Part shown: positions 1 through 5,721 of the stretch, piece by piece
Position numbering within the stretch: the stretch's first letter is position 1
Layout of the letters: each line of letters begins with the position of its first letter
Origin: Planctomycetia bacterium
GTDB lineage: Bacteria > Planctomycetota > Phycisphaerae > Phycisphaerales > SM1A02
Direction: 5' to 3'
Assembly (NCBI GenBank): GCA_005798965.1
Contig: SYIB01000276.1
Coordinates: 1 to 7,967, forward strand
DNA: 7,967 nucleotides
Notes under the pieces: generated by a model
The model's database searches: none
The model's input: the letters and a program-made list of their open reading frames with translations, nothing else
What the model was told of the DNA's origin: nothing
Position numbers and translations under genes: made by a program

Positions 1-567
1 ACCGAACTCCTCGATGCAGGCCAGAGCGATGCCTTCGCGGTCTGTGATCATCAAATCGCCCACGTCTATGTGCGGCAGGCTCGCGACGTCGGACGGGTCG
101 CGCACCTGCTTGAGCGGGTGGCAGGTGTGGAATCGGTGCTCGATCGCACAGCACAGGATGCGCTGGGAATCGGCCATGCGCGCAGCGGCGACCTCGTCTG
201 CGTCGCCGAGGCTGATGCGTGGTTCGCCTATCCGTGGTGGCTTGATGACGCGCTTGCGCCTGACTTCGCGCGCACCGTCGACATCCACCGCAAGCCCGGC
301 TATGACCCCTGCGAGCTCTTCATGGATCCCACGCGGCCGCTGCTTGGCCTGCGCACGGCCGGAAAGCTCGCGCTCCGCAAGCTCGGCATGCGCAACCTGC
401 TCGATGTCGTTCCGCTCGATCCGTCGATCGTGCGTGGATCGCACGGCCGCAGCAGCGTGGTGCGCGGACTCGAACCGATCCTGCTCTGCGATGACGATCG
501 ACTCGACGCCCAGATTCCCATGCGCTGCGTGAAGGATGCGATCCTGCGGCAGGTCTTCGGTCCATGA
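1..567 (+). CDS. alkaline-phosphatase-superfamily phosphodiesterase / nucleotide pyrophosphatase-like protein, C-terminal part (5' truncated)
   Basis: The frame is open from base 1 to the TGA at 565-567 and gives the last 188 residues; the start lies outside the window. The segment resembles the C-terminal half of stand-alone type I phosphodiesterase/nucleotide pyrophosphatase proteins, metal-dependent hydrolases of phosphodiester or pyrophosphate bonds. The best marker is DIHRKPGYDP around residues 94-103, where His96 fits the last metal-binding histidine of the superfamily. A second conserved-looking patch is GSHGR at 146-150. The N-terminal nucleophile (Thr/Ser) and the other metal ligands are not in the window, so activity and substrate cannot be judged. 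The ATG of the next gene overlaps this stop codon, so the two are probably co-translated. A sulfatase-like or phosphoglycerate-mutase-like relative is the main alternative. Confidence 0.78.
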   Translation, partial: TELLDAGQSDAFAVCDHQIAHVYVRQARDVGRVAHLLERVAGVESVLDRTAQDALGIGHARSGDLVCVAEADAWFAYPWWLDDALAPDFARTVDIHRKPGYDPCELFMDPTRPLLGLRTAGKLALRKLGMRNLLDVVPLDPSIVRGSHGRSSVVRGLEPILLCDDDRLDAQIPMRCVKDAILRQVFGP

Positions 568-1262
568 GGATGCTCTGGGCCGTGCTGGCGCTGCTCTTTG
601 TCGCGGCGGCGTGGTCGCTGCGTGATCCCAGTGCAACCATGCCTGAGTCCTGCGATGCTCCGCCGTGGGGCCTTCTCGACCAGGCCCGTCAGGATGAAGC
701 CGATGCACTGGAGCCTCGGGCGATGCGCACGAGTGCTGAGGCCGCGACGCAATCCGCAGGAGCCGCACGTGCCGAAAGCGATTCGGTTGCATCAGCTTCA
801 CATGCAGCGACGGCGGGAAATGCATCCACGCCACCTCCAGCCGCTGCATCCATGCCGCCCGGTTCGGGGACCGAACGACAACCATTCCGCGTTTCCTGGG
901 AGCTGCTTGGCCGGGCCAGTGGGCATGTGCGTGGCGACGGCACGCTCGATGCCATGCCACGAACGCTGGAACTGCTCGGTGGAACATGGATCGAGTTGAG
1001 TGGCTACTACGCACCAGCGATCATCGAGCCATCGACCGATGAACTTGTGTTCATGCTGAATCGCTGGGATGGCTGCTGCATCGGCCTGCCGCCCACGCCG
1101 TTCGATTCAGCCATGGTGAAGACGCGGGCACCGATTGACTTCACGCTGCAGCACCAGATCCGCTTCGGCACATTGCGCGGGCGGCTGGTGCTCGAGCCCT
1201 TCGCGCTCGGTGGCCTGGTGCTTGGCCTCTACCGCATCGAGGATGCGGAACTCCTTCGATAG
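564..1262 (+). CDS. membrane-anchored DUF3299-like protein
   Basis: The predicted protein has 232 residues. Residues 3-19 form one hydrophobic segment, so it is probably an inner-membrane anchor or uncleaved signal, with the rest outside the cytoplasm. Residues about 50-105 are a low-complexity Ala/Ser/Pro linker. The folded part (about 107-232) has the layout I know from DUF3299 proteins: a strand around LELLGGTWIELSGYYAP (135-151), then the signature GCCIGLPPTPFD at 170-181 with adjacent Cys171 and Cys172, then a C-terminal strand pair ending GLYRIEDAELL. The function of this family is not established; in proteobacteria such proteins often accompany lipoprotein-type ABC transporters. The start codon at 564 shares ATGA with the upstream stop, which indicates translational coupling with the phosphodiesterase. 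The two cysteines could bind a metal or form a disulfide; that is inference. Confidence 0.72.
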   Translation: MRMLWAVLALLFVAAAWSLRDPSATMPESCDAPPWGLLDQARQDEADALEPRAMRTSAEAATQSAGAARAESDSVASASHAATAGNASTPPPAAASMPPGSGTERQPFRVSWELLGRASGHVRGDGTLDAMPRTLELLGGTWIELSGYYAPAIIEPSTDELVFMLNRWDGCCIGLPPTPFDSAMVKTRAPIDFTLQHQIRFGTLRGRLVLEPFALGGLVLGLYRIEDAELLR

Positions 1263-1312
1263 AGCGGAGCGGTTCACCGAACTTCTTCGGCTCATAGTGA
1301 TCAGCCGACAAA

Positions 1313-1330
1313 CACCACCATCATGTGGTG
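1313..1330 (+). terminator. hairpin after the DUF3299-like gene, possible terminator
   Basis: CACCAC (1313-1318) pairs perfectly with GTGGTG (1325-1330) around a 6-base loop, 50 bases after the stop codon. No run of T follows, so it is not a canonical intrinsic terminator; it could stabilise the 3' end of the message. Confidence 0.3.
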
Positions 1331-1431
1331 CTCAACGGGTCGGGCGGGCAGCACCATGGCGGCTGTGCAGGTGTGGCCATGCATCGATCGGACCACTTGG
1401 AATGTTCATGCATCATGCACCGAACTTCGTG

Positions 1432-1449
1432 CGGCTTTTCGGGAAGCCG
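1432..1449 (+). other. stem-loop in the leader of the dockerin gene
   Basis: CGGCTT (1432-1437) pairs perfectly with AAGCCG (1444-1449) around TTCGGG; a T-G wobble could tighten the loop to TCGG. It lies 80 bases upstream of the ATG at 1530. It may be a leader structure or the tail of a terminator; no T-run follows it on the plus strand. Confidence 0.4.
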
Positions 1450-1529
1450 TCTGATCGGGTCGTAGGTTGGTGCGCATCGTGCCGCTCCTGTCGCTGCATG
1501 CTTCGCACATCGATCTCTGGGGATCCATC

Positions 1530-2405
1530 ATGTCCAACCTGCTTCCGTCGCTGCCCTCGTCGTTCGCGCTTCTCGCCCGCACCACTGCATGCGTGCTCGT
1601 ACTCGCCCCCACCATGTGCATTCGCACCGCACTCGCCGCCGAAGACAACGGCGTCATCTCCTTGAACGAGATCCGCATCGACCAGCCTGGCGCCGACAAC
1701 GATGAGTATGTCGAGCTCAAGGGTCCGCCCGGTGCATCGCTCGATGGTCTGTGGTTCATCGTGATCGGCGATGGCACTGCTGCGCAGGGAAGCGGCGTGA
1801 TCGAGGCCTTCGTGAACCTTGCCGGCAAGACCATTCCGCCCGATGGCTACCTCCTGATCGGCGAGTCCAGCATGACCGCTGCCACGCCCGACATCGTCAC
1901 CAACCTGAACTTCGAGAACGGCGACAACGTCACGCACATGCTGCTGCGCGGACTCACATCGGCCAACGGTGCGGATCTCGATGCTGACGATGACTGCACA
2001 CTCGATCAAGGTGCCTTCATCGAAATCGTCGATGCCGTCACGATCGGCACGGGCGCTACCCCTCCGGCCGCGGGTGCCGAATGCGGCTACGCCACGGTGG
2101 TCAGCCCGCAAAAGGATGCCCAAGCCATGCACATTCTGCGCTGCCGGAGCGGTGGCTGGGTCCGTGGCAGCGATGCCATCGTCGGTGGGGTTGACACGCC
2201 CGGCGCGGTGAACGGGTGCGATGCAACCGGTTCAGCCTGTCAGGGTGACCTCAACGGTGACCAGGTCGTCGACCATGCGGACCTCGGCATCCTGTTGGTC
2301 AAGTGGGAGTTCCCCGATCCCTCGGCCGACCTTGATGGGTCGGGGGTCGTTGATGGGCCCGACCTCGGGATCATCCTGTCGCGGTGGGGTACGTGCCCCG
2401 TCTGA
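1530..2405 (+). CDS. secreted lamin-tail-domain protein with C-terminal type I dockerin
   Basis: From the ATG at 1530 the protein has 291 residues. This start is chosen over an in-frame TTG at 1467 because it opens directly into a signal peptide (basic/hydrophobic up to ALAA at about 34-37) and has a GGGGA stretch 6 bases upstream. The mature part begins with a lamin-tail-like beta domain (about 43-112; ISLNEIRIDQPGADNDEYVEL, then DGYLLIGE). The middle is rich in Asp and Cys (Cys156, 185, 205, 230, 237). The C-terminus is a type I dockerin with two calcium-loop repeats: GDLNGDQVVDHADLG (239-253) and DLDGSGVVDGPDLG (267-280), each followed by a short helix ending KW or RW. Dockerins bind cohesins in cellulosomes, but planctomycetes carry many such tails on secreted proteins without a cellulosome. 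It is probably a surface or exported protein; its binding partner is unknown. Confidence 0.87.
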   Translation: MSNLLPSLPSSFALLARTTACVLVLAPTMCIRTALAAEDNGVISLNEIRIDQPGADNDEYVELKGPPGASLDGLWFIVIGDGTAAQGSGVIEAFVNLAGKTIPPDGYLLIGESSMTAATPDIVTNLNFENGDNVTHMLLRGLTSANGADLDADDDCTLDQGAFIEIVDAVTIGTGATPPAAGAECGYATVVSPQKDAQAMHILRCRSGGWVRGSDAIVGGVDTPGAVNGCDATGSACQGDLNGDQVVDHADLGILLVKWEFPDPSADLDGSGVVDGPDLGIILSRWGTCPV

Positions 2406-2412
2406 TGGACCA

Positions 2413-2450
2413 AGGGCATCCATCGGGAGAATCAGCCCTGTCATCGCCCT
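2413..2450 (+). terminator. weak terminator-like inverted repeat after the dockerin gene
   Basis: AGGGC at 2413-2417 can pair with GCCCT at 2435-2439 or with a second GCCCT at 2446-2450. The second copy is followed by the T-rich GTTTGTGTTAT. The stems are short and the loops long (17 or 28 bases), so the call is weak. The AT-rich patch just downstream (2449-2480), containing TATCAT at 2472-2477, could instead be the promoter of the next gene. Confidence 0.25.
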
Positions 2451-2481
2451 GTTTGTGTTATCAACTTTATCTATCATCAGG

Positions 2482-3585
2482 ATGATGCACGGCTGTATCA
2501 CCGATCGAAGGCGCTATCCCGTCCCAACCTGTCGATTCGATCCAGACCTCACTGTGTGGTCGATCCCAGCGTGGGGACCTTCTGTTCGCGAGTTGGTTGA
2601 TGCGGCGTCCGCCCTGGGTCGTTGCAGCAGTGCGCTGAGCGCCGCACCGACCGTGGATGTTGTTCGATTGGAGCATGCAGCCATCTGGTCAATGGGCATC
2701 GGTCCGGTCGTTCCCTCGGCGGATCCTCTGCAGGAGCTTGCGACAAGGTTGTCCATCTGGCACCCTGCCAGACCGATCCTTGCCGTAGGTCGACCAAGCA
2801 TGGGCGGACTGGTGCAGGCACACCGGGCACTCTGGGCCGGCCAGCGTCAGGCCGGCAAACCTCGATCCACGGACCTTCCAAGCCCCGCCTTGCCCCGCGA
2901 TGCCGATGGAACTCCGTGCCTCGCACCATCGCCGCGCGACGTGCTGCGGTTGGGTGCCTCGATCGATCGGATCGTGTCGGGGCTGCCCGCCTCGCTTGAT
3001 CAGGTCCTCGTGGGTGCAGCTTGGTTCGTCTGGGCGATTGAGTCGACAGCACCACTCCCGGACGGCAACAGCGAACTGGCCTGGTCTGCCGCTGCCGCCT
3101 GGCTCTGTGGGAGTGTCGGCATCGAATCCACGGTGTTGAACCTGCATGCATCTCTCGACGCCGAGGCGCACCGGCAACGCCGTCACGAGCTCGCTGCCAA
3201 CGGCTCGATTGGCGCGTGGTCAGCGCATGTCTGGCGTACGGTGACTCGGGCATGCGATCACGCCACGCGTCAACTGCAAGACCTTGACGGCACGCGGGCC
3301 GGTTTGCTCGAGCGAGCCGATGCCATGCGAGCGCCTCGCCATCCGCGGGAACTGGTCATGCACCTGATGGGCTCCCCGATCATCGATGTCCGTCAGGTCG
3401 AGCGAACGTTGGGGATCACCTTTGCGGCAGCCAACGACTTGGTCGAGCGCTGCATCGCTGCAGGAATCCTTCGTGAAGTCACTGGTCGTCGACGTGGGCG
3501 CATCTATTGCTGTGATGCAAGCGCCAATGCACTCGGCCACGTCACGGCATCCCTCGACACTGCAGTACAGGCCGGGGCCGCTTGA
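2482..3585 (+). CDS. Fic-fold protein with degenerate active site and C-terminal winged helix (predicted pseudo-Fic)
   Basis: From the ATG at 2482 (a second ATG follows at 2485) the protein has 367 residues. The open frame continues upstream to 2221 but would overlap the dockerin gene, so I reject that extension. The C-terminus (about 286-345) closely matches the winged-helix domain of Fic-family proteins, ending GILREVTGRRRGRIY at 328-342. The part before it follows the Fic order: an N-terminal helical domain, a helix around 165-188, the loop, then the HRQRR-type helix. Where active Fic proteins have HPFxxGNGR, this protein has APLPDGNSE (190-198): the catalytic His is Ala190 and the phosphate-binding Arg is Glu198, while Gly195 and Asn196 remain. 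The inhibitory helix motif (S/T)xxxE(G/N) is also missing at about 62-74. AMP transfer is therefore unlikely; a DNA-binding or scaffold role is my inference. No good Shine-Dalgarno site is seen; TATCAT at 2472-2477 might drive a near-leaderless message. Confidence 0.7.
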   Translation: MMHGCITDRRRYPVPTCRFDPDLTVWSIPAWGPSVRELVDAASALGRCSSALSAAPTVDVVRLEHAAIWSMGIGPVVPSADPLQELATRLSIWHPARPILAVGRPSMGGLVQAHRALWAGQRQAGKPRSTDLPSPALPRDADGTPCLAPSPRDVLRLGASIDRIVSGLPASLDQVLVGAAWFVWAIESTAPLPDGNSELAWSAAAAWLCGSVGIESTVLNLHASLDAEAHRQRRHELAANGSIGAWSAHVWRTVTRACDHATRQLQDLDGTRAGLLERADAMRAPRHPRELVMHLMGSPIIDVRQVERTLGITFAAANDLVERCIAAGILREVTGRRRGRIYCCDASANALGHVTASLDTAVQAGAA

Positions 3586-3616
3586 GCAACTTCATCGGGT
3601 GAACCTGTCAACCGCA

Positions 3617-3639
3617 GGGCACCGCCTGGTGGTTTGCCC
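3617..3639. terminator. hairpin between convergent genes, possible bidirectional terminator
   Basis: GGGCA (3617-3621) pairs with TGCCC (3635-3639), and an inner CC/GG stem can extend it with a 2-base bulge. It sits between the ends of the Fic-like gene (3585, plus) and the GYF-domain gene (3663, minus). Its position suits termination from both sides, although neither side has a clear T-run. Confidence 0.35.
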
Positions 3640-3662
3640 AACCGCACGCCCAACGAGCCGAC

Positions 3663-4079
3663 TCAACCGAGCCCGAAGAGCTTGCGGACCATGCCGACCA
3701 CGCCGGCATCACCCGACTCGGTGGTTGATGCCTGCGTGCCATCGCCGGCGCTCGGCATCGTTGCGCCAGTGTGCGCACGCCGCTCTGGTCGCGATGCACT
3801 CGGTACGGCTGGTGCCTCCTCCGCCTCAGCCATGGTCGCCACGCCACCCTCGCTGCGGGCATCTTCTGGCTCACCGTTGGCCTCGATCGTCACATCACGG
3901 CGCTCCGCGCGTTCTTCCCACATCCATGCAGCCATGCACGCCGGCAACCAATCCCGCATGCCGCGCGTCCAGACCAGGGTGGTCCGGGTGCAGGCACCCT
4001 GACCGATCAGCTCATGCATCTCGGGGGTGCTGAGCGGGCCAATCGCCTGGCCATCCTTCGCGTAGAACCACTTGTTCAT
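3663..4079 (-). CDS. small GYF_2 (DUF4339) domain protein
   Basis: The protein has 138 residues. I chose the ATG at 4079 because GAGG lies 8 bases upstream on the minus strand and the domain begins at residue 3; the frame continues upstream, but that part is antisense to the exonuclease gene. Residues about 3-50 form a GYF_2 domain: aromatic start WFYAKDG (4-10), the GP turn at 14-15, a helix with PEMHELIGQG (19-28), then TLVWTRGMRDWLPA (34-47). GYF_2 domains are thought to bind peptides and occur beside membrane or secretion-related domains. The rest (about 55-125) is acidic and Ala/Ser/Thr-rich, probably disordered, and ends in a short hydrophobic/basic tail, GVVGMVRKLFGLG (126-138), that could contact the membrane or a partner. 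There is no signal peptide. It is divergent from the exonuclease gene with 84 bases between starts; a functional link is unproven. Confidence 0.82.
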   Translation of the reverse strand: MNKWFYAKDGQAIGPLSTPEMHELIGQGACTRTTLVWTRGMRDWLPACMAAWMWEERAERRDVTIEANGEPEDARSEGGVATMAEAEEAPAVPSASRPERRAHTGATMPSAGDGTQASTTESGDAGVVGMVRKLFGLG

Positions 4080-4117
4080 GATCCGTACCTCGTGTCCTTT
4101 CCTCAGCATGGCCGCGT

Positions 4118-4130
4118 GGCGATCATCGCC
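4118..4130. promoter_or_regulatory. perfect dyad in the divergent GYF/exonuclease promoter region, possible operator
   Basis: GGCGAT (4118-4123) and ATCGCC (4125-4130) form a perfect 6-1-6 inverted repeat in the 84 bases between the two divergent starts, followed at once by GGGCCC and CCGCGG palindromes. A site here could control both genes. In GC-rich DNA such dyads also occur by chance, and I recognise no known regulator motif. Confidence 0.25.
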
Positions 4131-4163
4131 GGGCCCGCGGGGTACCAAGCCTAGCATCCACCC

Positions 4164-4739
4164 TTGCCCACCGTGAAGATCGCTCTCCTGGACACTGAAA
4201 CGACTGGCGCAGCCCGTCACGATGAAGTCATCGAACTGGCCTTCGCCGTCATCACGATCGATCCGGATTCCGGCCGCTTCACCGGGCTCGATGGCCATTA
4301 CCGGGGCTTGCGCGAACCACGCGTCCCGATCAGCGCAGGTGCACTGGCGGTTCATGGCATCAGCACGCAGTCTGTGCGTGGCCACTCGCTCGACGAGCAG
4401 GCCTGCCGTGCGCTGCTGGCGCCTTGCGCAGCGATCGTCGCCCACAACATCACCTTCGATCGCGCCATGATGGGCCGGCTCTGGTCCTGGACCCTTCAGT
4501 TGCCATGGCGCTGCAGTTGCTGGGGCTTTGATTGGCGCTCGATCGGCGCACCCAACCGCCGCCTGCAGTCACTGCTGGCGCACTTCCATATCGATCCTGG
4601 CAGCGCCCACCGCGCAGGCAGCGATGTCAAGGCCATGCATGCGCTCCTGCAGCAGGATCACCCCACGTCGGGGCGAACCTTCCTCTGGCACGTGCTGAAT
4701 CAGCAGTCGCGCACTCGCGTCACGGTCCAGTCGCGCTGA
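4164..4739 (+). CDS. DnaQ-like DEDDh 3'-5' exonuclease
   Basis: The protein has 191 residues and is a compact single-domain exonuclease of the DnaQ/RNase T type, which removes nucleotides from 3' ends using two metal ions. All motifs are present: ExoI LLDTETTG with Asp10 and Glu12; ExoII AHNITFDRAM with Asp99 (HNxxFD at 94-99); ExoIII HRAGSD with His149 and Asp154, the HxAxxD form of the DEDDh subgroup. It should be catalytically competent. The start is uncertain: TTG at 4164 gives MPTVKIALLDTE, while GTG at 4173 gives MKIALLDTE; neither has a clear Shine-Dalgarno site. It may act in DNA repair or proofreading or in RNA trimming; no polymerase domain is attached, so it is not identifiable as the replicative epsilon subunit. 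It is divergent from the GYF gene and converges on the esterase gene with 41 bases between stops. Confidence 0.9.
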   Translation: MPTVKIALLDTETTGAARHDEVIELAFAVITIDPDSGRFTGLDGHYRGLREPRVPISAGALAVHGISTQSVRGHSLDEQACRALLAPCAAIVAHNITFDRAMMGRLWSWTLQLPWRCSCWGFDWRSIGAPNRRLQSLLAHFHIDPGSAHRAGSDVKAMHALLQQDHPTSGRTFLWHVLNQQSRTRVTVQSR

Positions 4740-4742
4740 GCC

Positions 4743-4758
4743 GCGCTGGCATCAGCGC
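4743..4758. terminator. GC-rich hairpin between convergent genes, possible bidirectional terminator
   Basis: GCGCTG (4743-4748) pairs perfectly with CAGCGC (4753-4758) around the tetraloop GCAT, within the 41 bases separating the exonuclease stop from the esterase stop. The same GCGCTG also overlaps the exonuclease stop codon at 4733-4738, giving two possible 5' arms. No T-run follows. Confidence 0.42.
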
Positions 4759-4780
4759 AGGGTGCCGCCACCAGCAACAC

Positions 4781-5629
4781 TCACTGATCGCCGGGCTGCT
4801 TCGCACCACGGTCAGGACCGGAGCCCTGCGGCACTGCGTCGCGAACCTGCTTGAACATGAACGCGATCGCCGTCTCGGGCAGGTAGGCAGGCAGCCAAGC
4901 TTCATGGCCACCATCCTTGATCTCGTGATAGTCGACTTTCGCGCCAGCATCCTTCAGTGCCTTGACCATATCTCGGCTGCGTGCCACCGGCACCGAACCG
5001 TCAAGGCTCCCATGCCACACCTGGATCGGCACATCCTTCAGCAGCGCCGCATTCGCGGGATCGCCACCACCGCAGATCGGCACAACCGCGGCAAAGTCGT
5101 CTGGACGACGCATCGCCAAGTCCCACGCGCCGTACCCACCGAGTGACAGCCCGGTCAGGTAGATGCGGTGACGGTCAATCGGCTTGTCCTTGATGACCTG
5201 GTCCATCGCAGCCATCACGCCACGAATGGTCATGCTTGGCTGCTCGGTCATCGCGGGATTCATGCTGCGCGGCCCAGGTTCGACCCATGTCCGATCACGC
5301 GGGCACTGCACGGCCAGCACGTAGCACGGGTGCTTCGTGCGCATCTCGCGTGTAGCGAGCACCGGACCGATGTACTTGAGGGCCGAATCGCCATCGGTGC
5401 CCCGTTCGCCTGAACCATGAAGGAACACCACGAGCGGGAAGGTCTCGCCAGGCTCGGCCTCGCTCGGCTCCATCAATCGGTACGGCAAGGTGAGCGACTG
5501 CTCACCCACACGCACGCTCACGCTGCCCACGGTCGCACCTGGAACGGGCACCGGATCAGGTGCCTGGGCATTGGCTCCAAAGATGGCTGCTGAGGCGGTC
5601 ACCGCCAACACGATCCGTGTCTTGCGCAT
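4781..5629 (-). CDS. secreted alpha/beta hydrolase (predicted esterase/peptidase, dienelactone-hydrolase or phospholipase/carboxylesterase type)
   Basis: The protein has 282 residues. The ATG at 5629 begins directly with a signal peptide: MRKTR, a hydrophobic core, then a likely cut after ANAQA (19-23). The frame runs upstream to 5890, but that part is antisense to the dihydrouridine synthase. The mature protein is an alpha/beta hydrolase. The oxyanion strand is VVFLHGSGERG (67-77); the nucleophile elbow is GLSLGG, with Ser162; the acid is Asp210 in WHGSLDGSVPV; the histidine is His242 in DGGHEAW. The triad is complete, so an active hydrolase of an ester or amide bond outside the cytoplasm is likely. 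The family includes annotated phospholipase/carboxylesterases, feruloyl-type esterases and predicted peptidases; the substrate cannot be told. No clear Shine-Dalgarno site precedes the start. It is divergent from the dihydrouridine synthase with 92 bases between starts. Confidence 0.88.
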   Translation of the reverse strand: MRKTRIVLAVTASAAIFGANAQAPDPVPVPGATVGSVSVRVGEQSLTLPYRLMEPSEAEPGETFPLVVFLHGSGERGTDGDSALKYIGPVLATREMRTKHPCYVLAVQCPRDRTWVEPGPRSMNPAMTEQPSMTIRGVMAAMDQVIKDKPIDRHRIYLTGLSLGGYGAWDLAMRRPDDFAAVVPICGGGDPANAALLKDVPIQVWHGSLDGSVPVARSRDMVKALKDAGAKVDYHEIKDGGHEAWLPAYLPETAIAFMFKQVRDAVPQGSGPDRGAKQPGDQ

Positions 5630-5721
5630 GCGGGCACGATAGCGATGAGGAGCACCACCGGCGATCGAGGCAGCCCACGACGCATCGACGCGCCTCCACG
5701 TGCACGATCTAGCATGGCAAC

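Larger units (their letters stand above)
1263..1529 (+). other. intergenic region with several small inverted repeats, upstream of the dockerin gene
   Basis: I see no gene in these 267 bases. The region holds a perfect 6-bp hairpin at 1313-1330, a 5-1-5 dyad (TGCAT, C, ATGCA) at 1409-1419, a perfect 6-bp hairpin at 1432-1449, and an 11-base direct repeat CACCGAACTTC at 1275-1285 and 1418-1428. No convincing -35/-10 pair is visible. It most likely contains the end of the upstream operon transcript and the promoter and leader of the lamin-tail/dockerin gene. Confidence 0.5.

Noticed and set aside
14..532. Second-frame open reading frame of 172 codons inside the phosphodiesterase gene
   Set aside because: Ser/Arg/Ala-rich composition typical of shadow frames in GC-rich DNA; the other frame has recognisable conserved motifs.
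1467..1529. TTG start at 1467 for the dockerin-bearing protein
   Set aside because: It would put 21 residues in front of a signal peptide; the ATG at 1530 fits secretion better.
2221..2481. Upstream extension of the Fic-like gene to an ATG at 2221
   Set aside because: It would overlap the conserved dockerin repeats in another frame, and the extra residues are Ser/Arg/Pro-rich shadow sequence with no family similarity.
2482..3585. Active Fic AMP-transferase or toxin-antitoxin toxin
   Set aside because: The catalytic His and the motif Arg are replaced by Ala190 and Glu198, and no antitoxin-like partner gene lies beside it.
4080..4445. Longer minus-strand start for the GYF-domain gene
   Set aside because: The extension is antisense to the exonuclease motifs; the ATG at 4079 has GAGG 8 bases upstream and the domain begins two residues after it.
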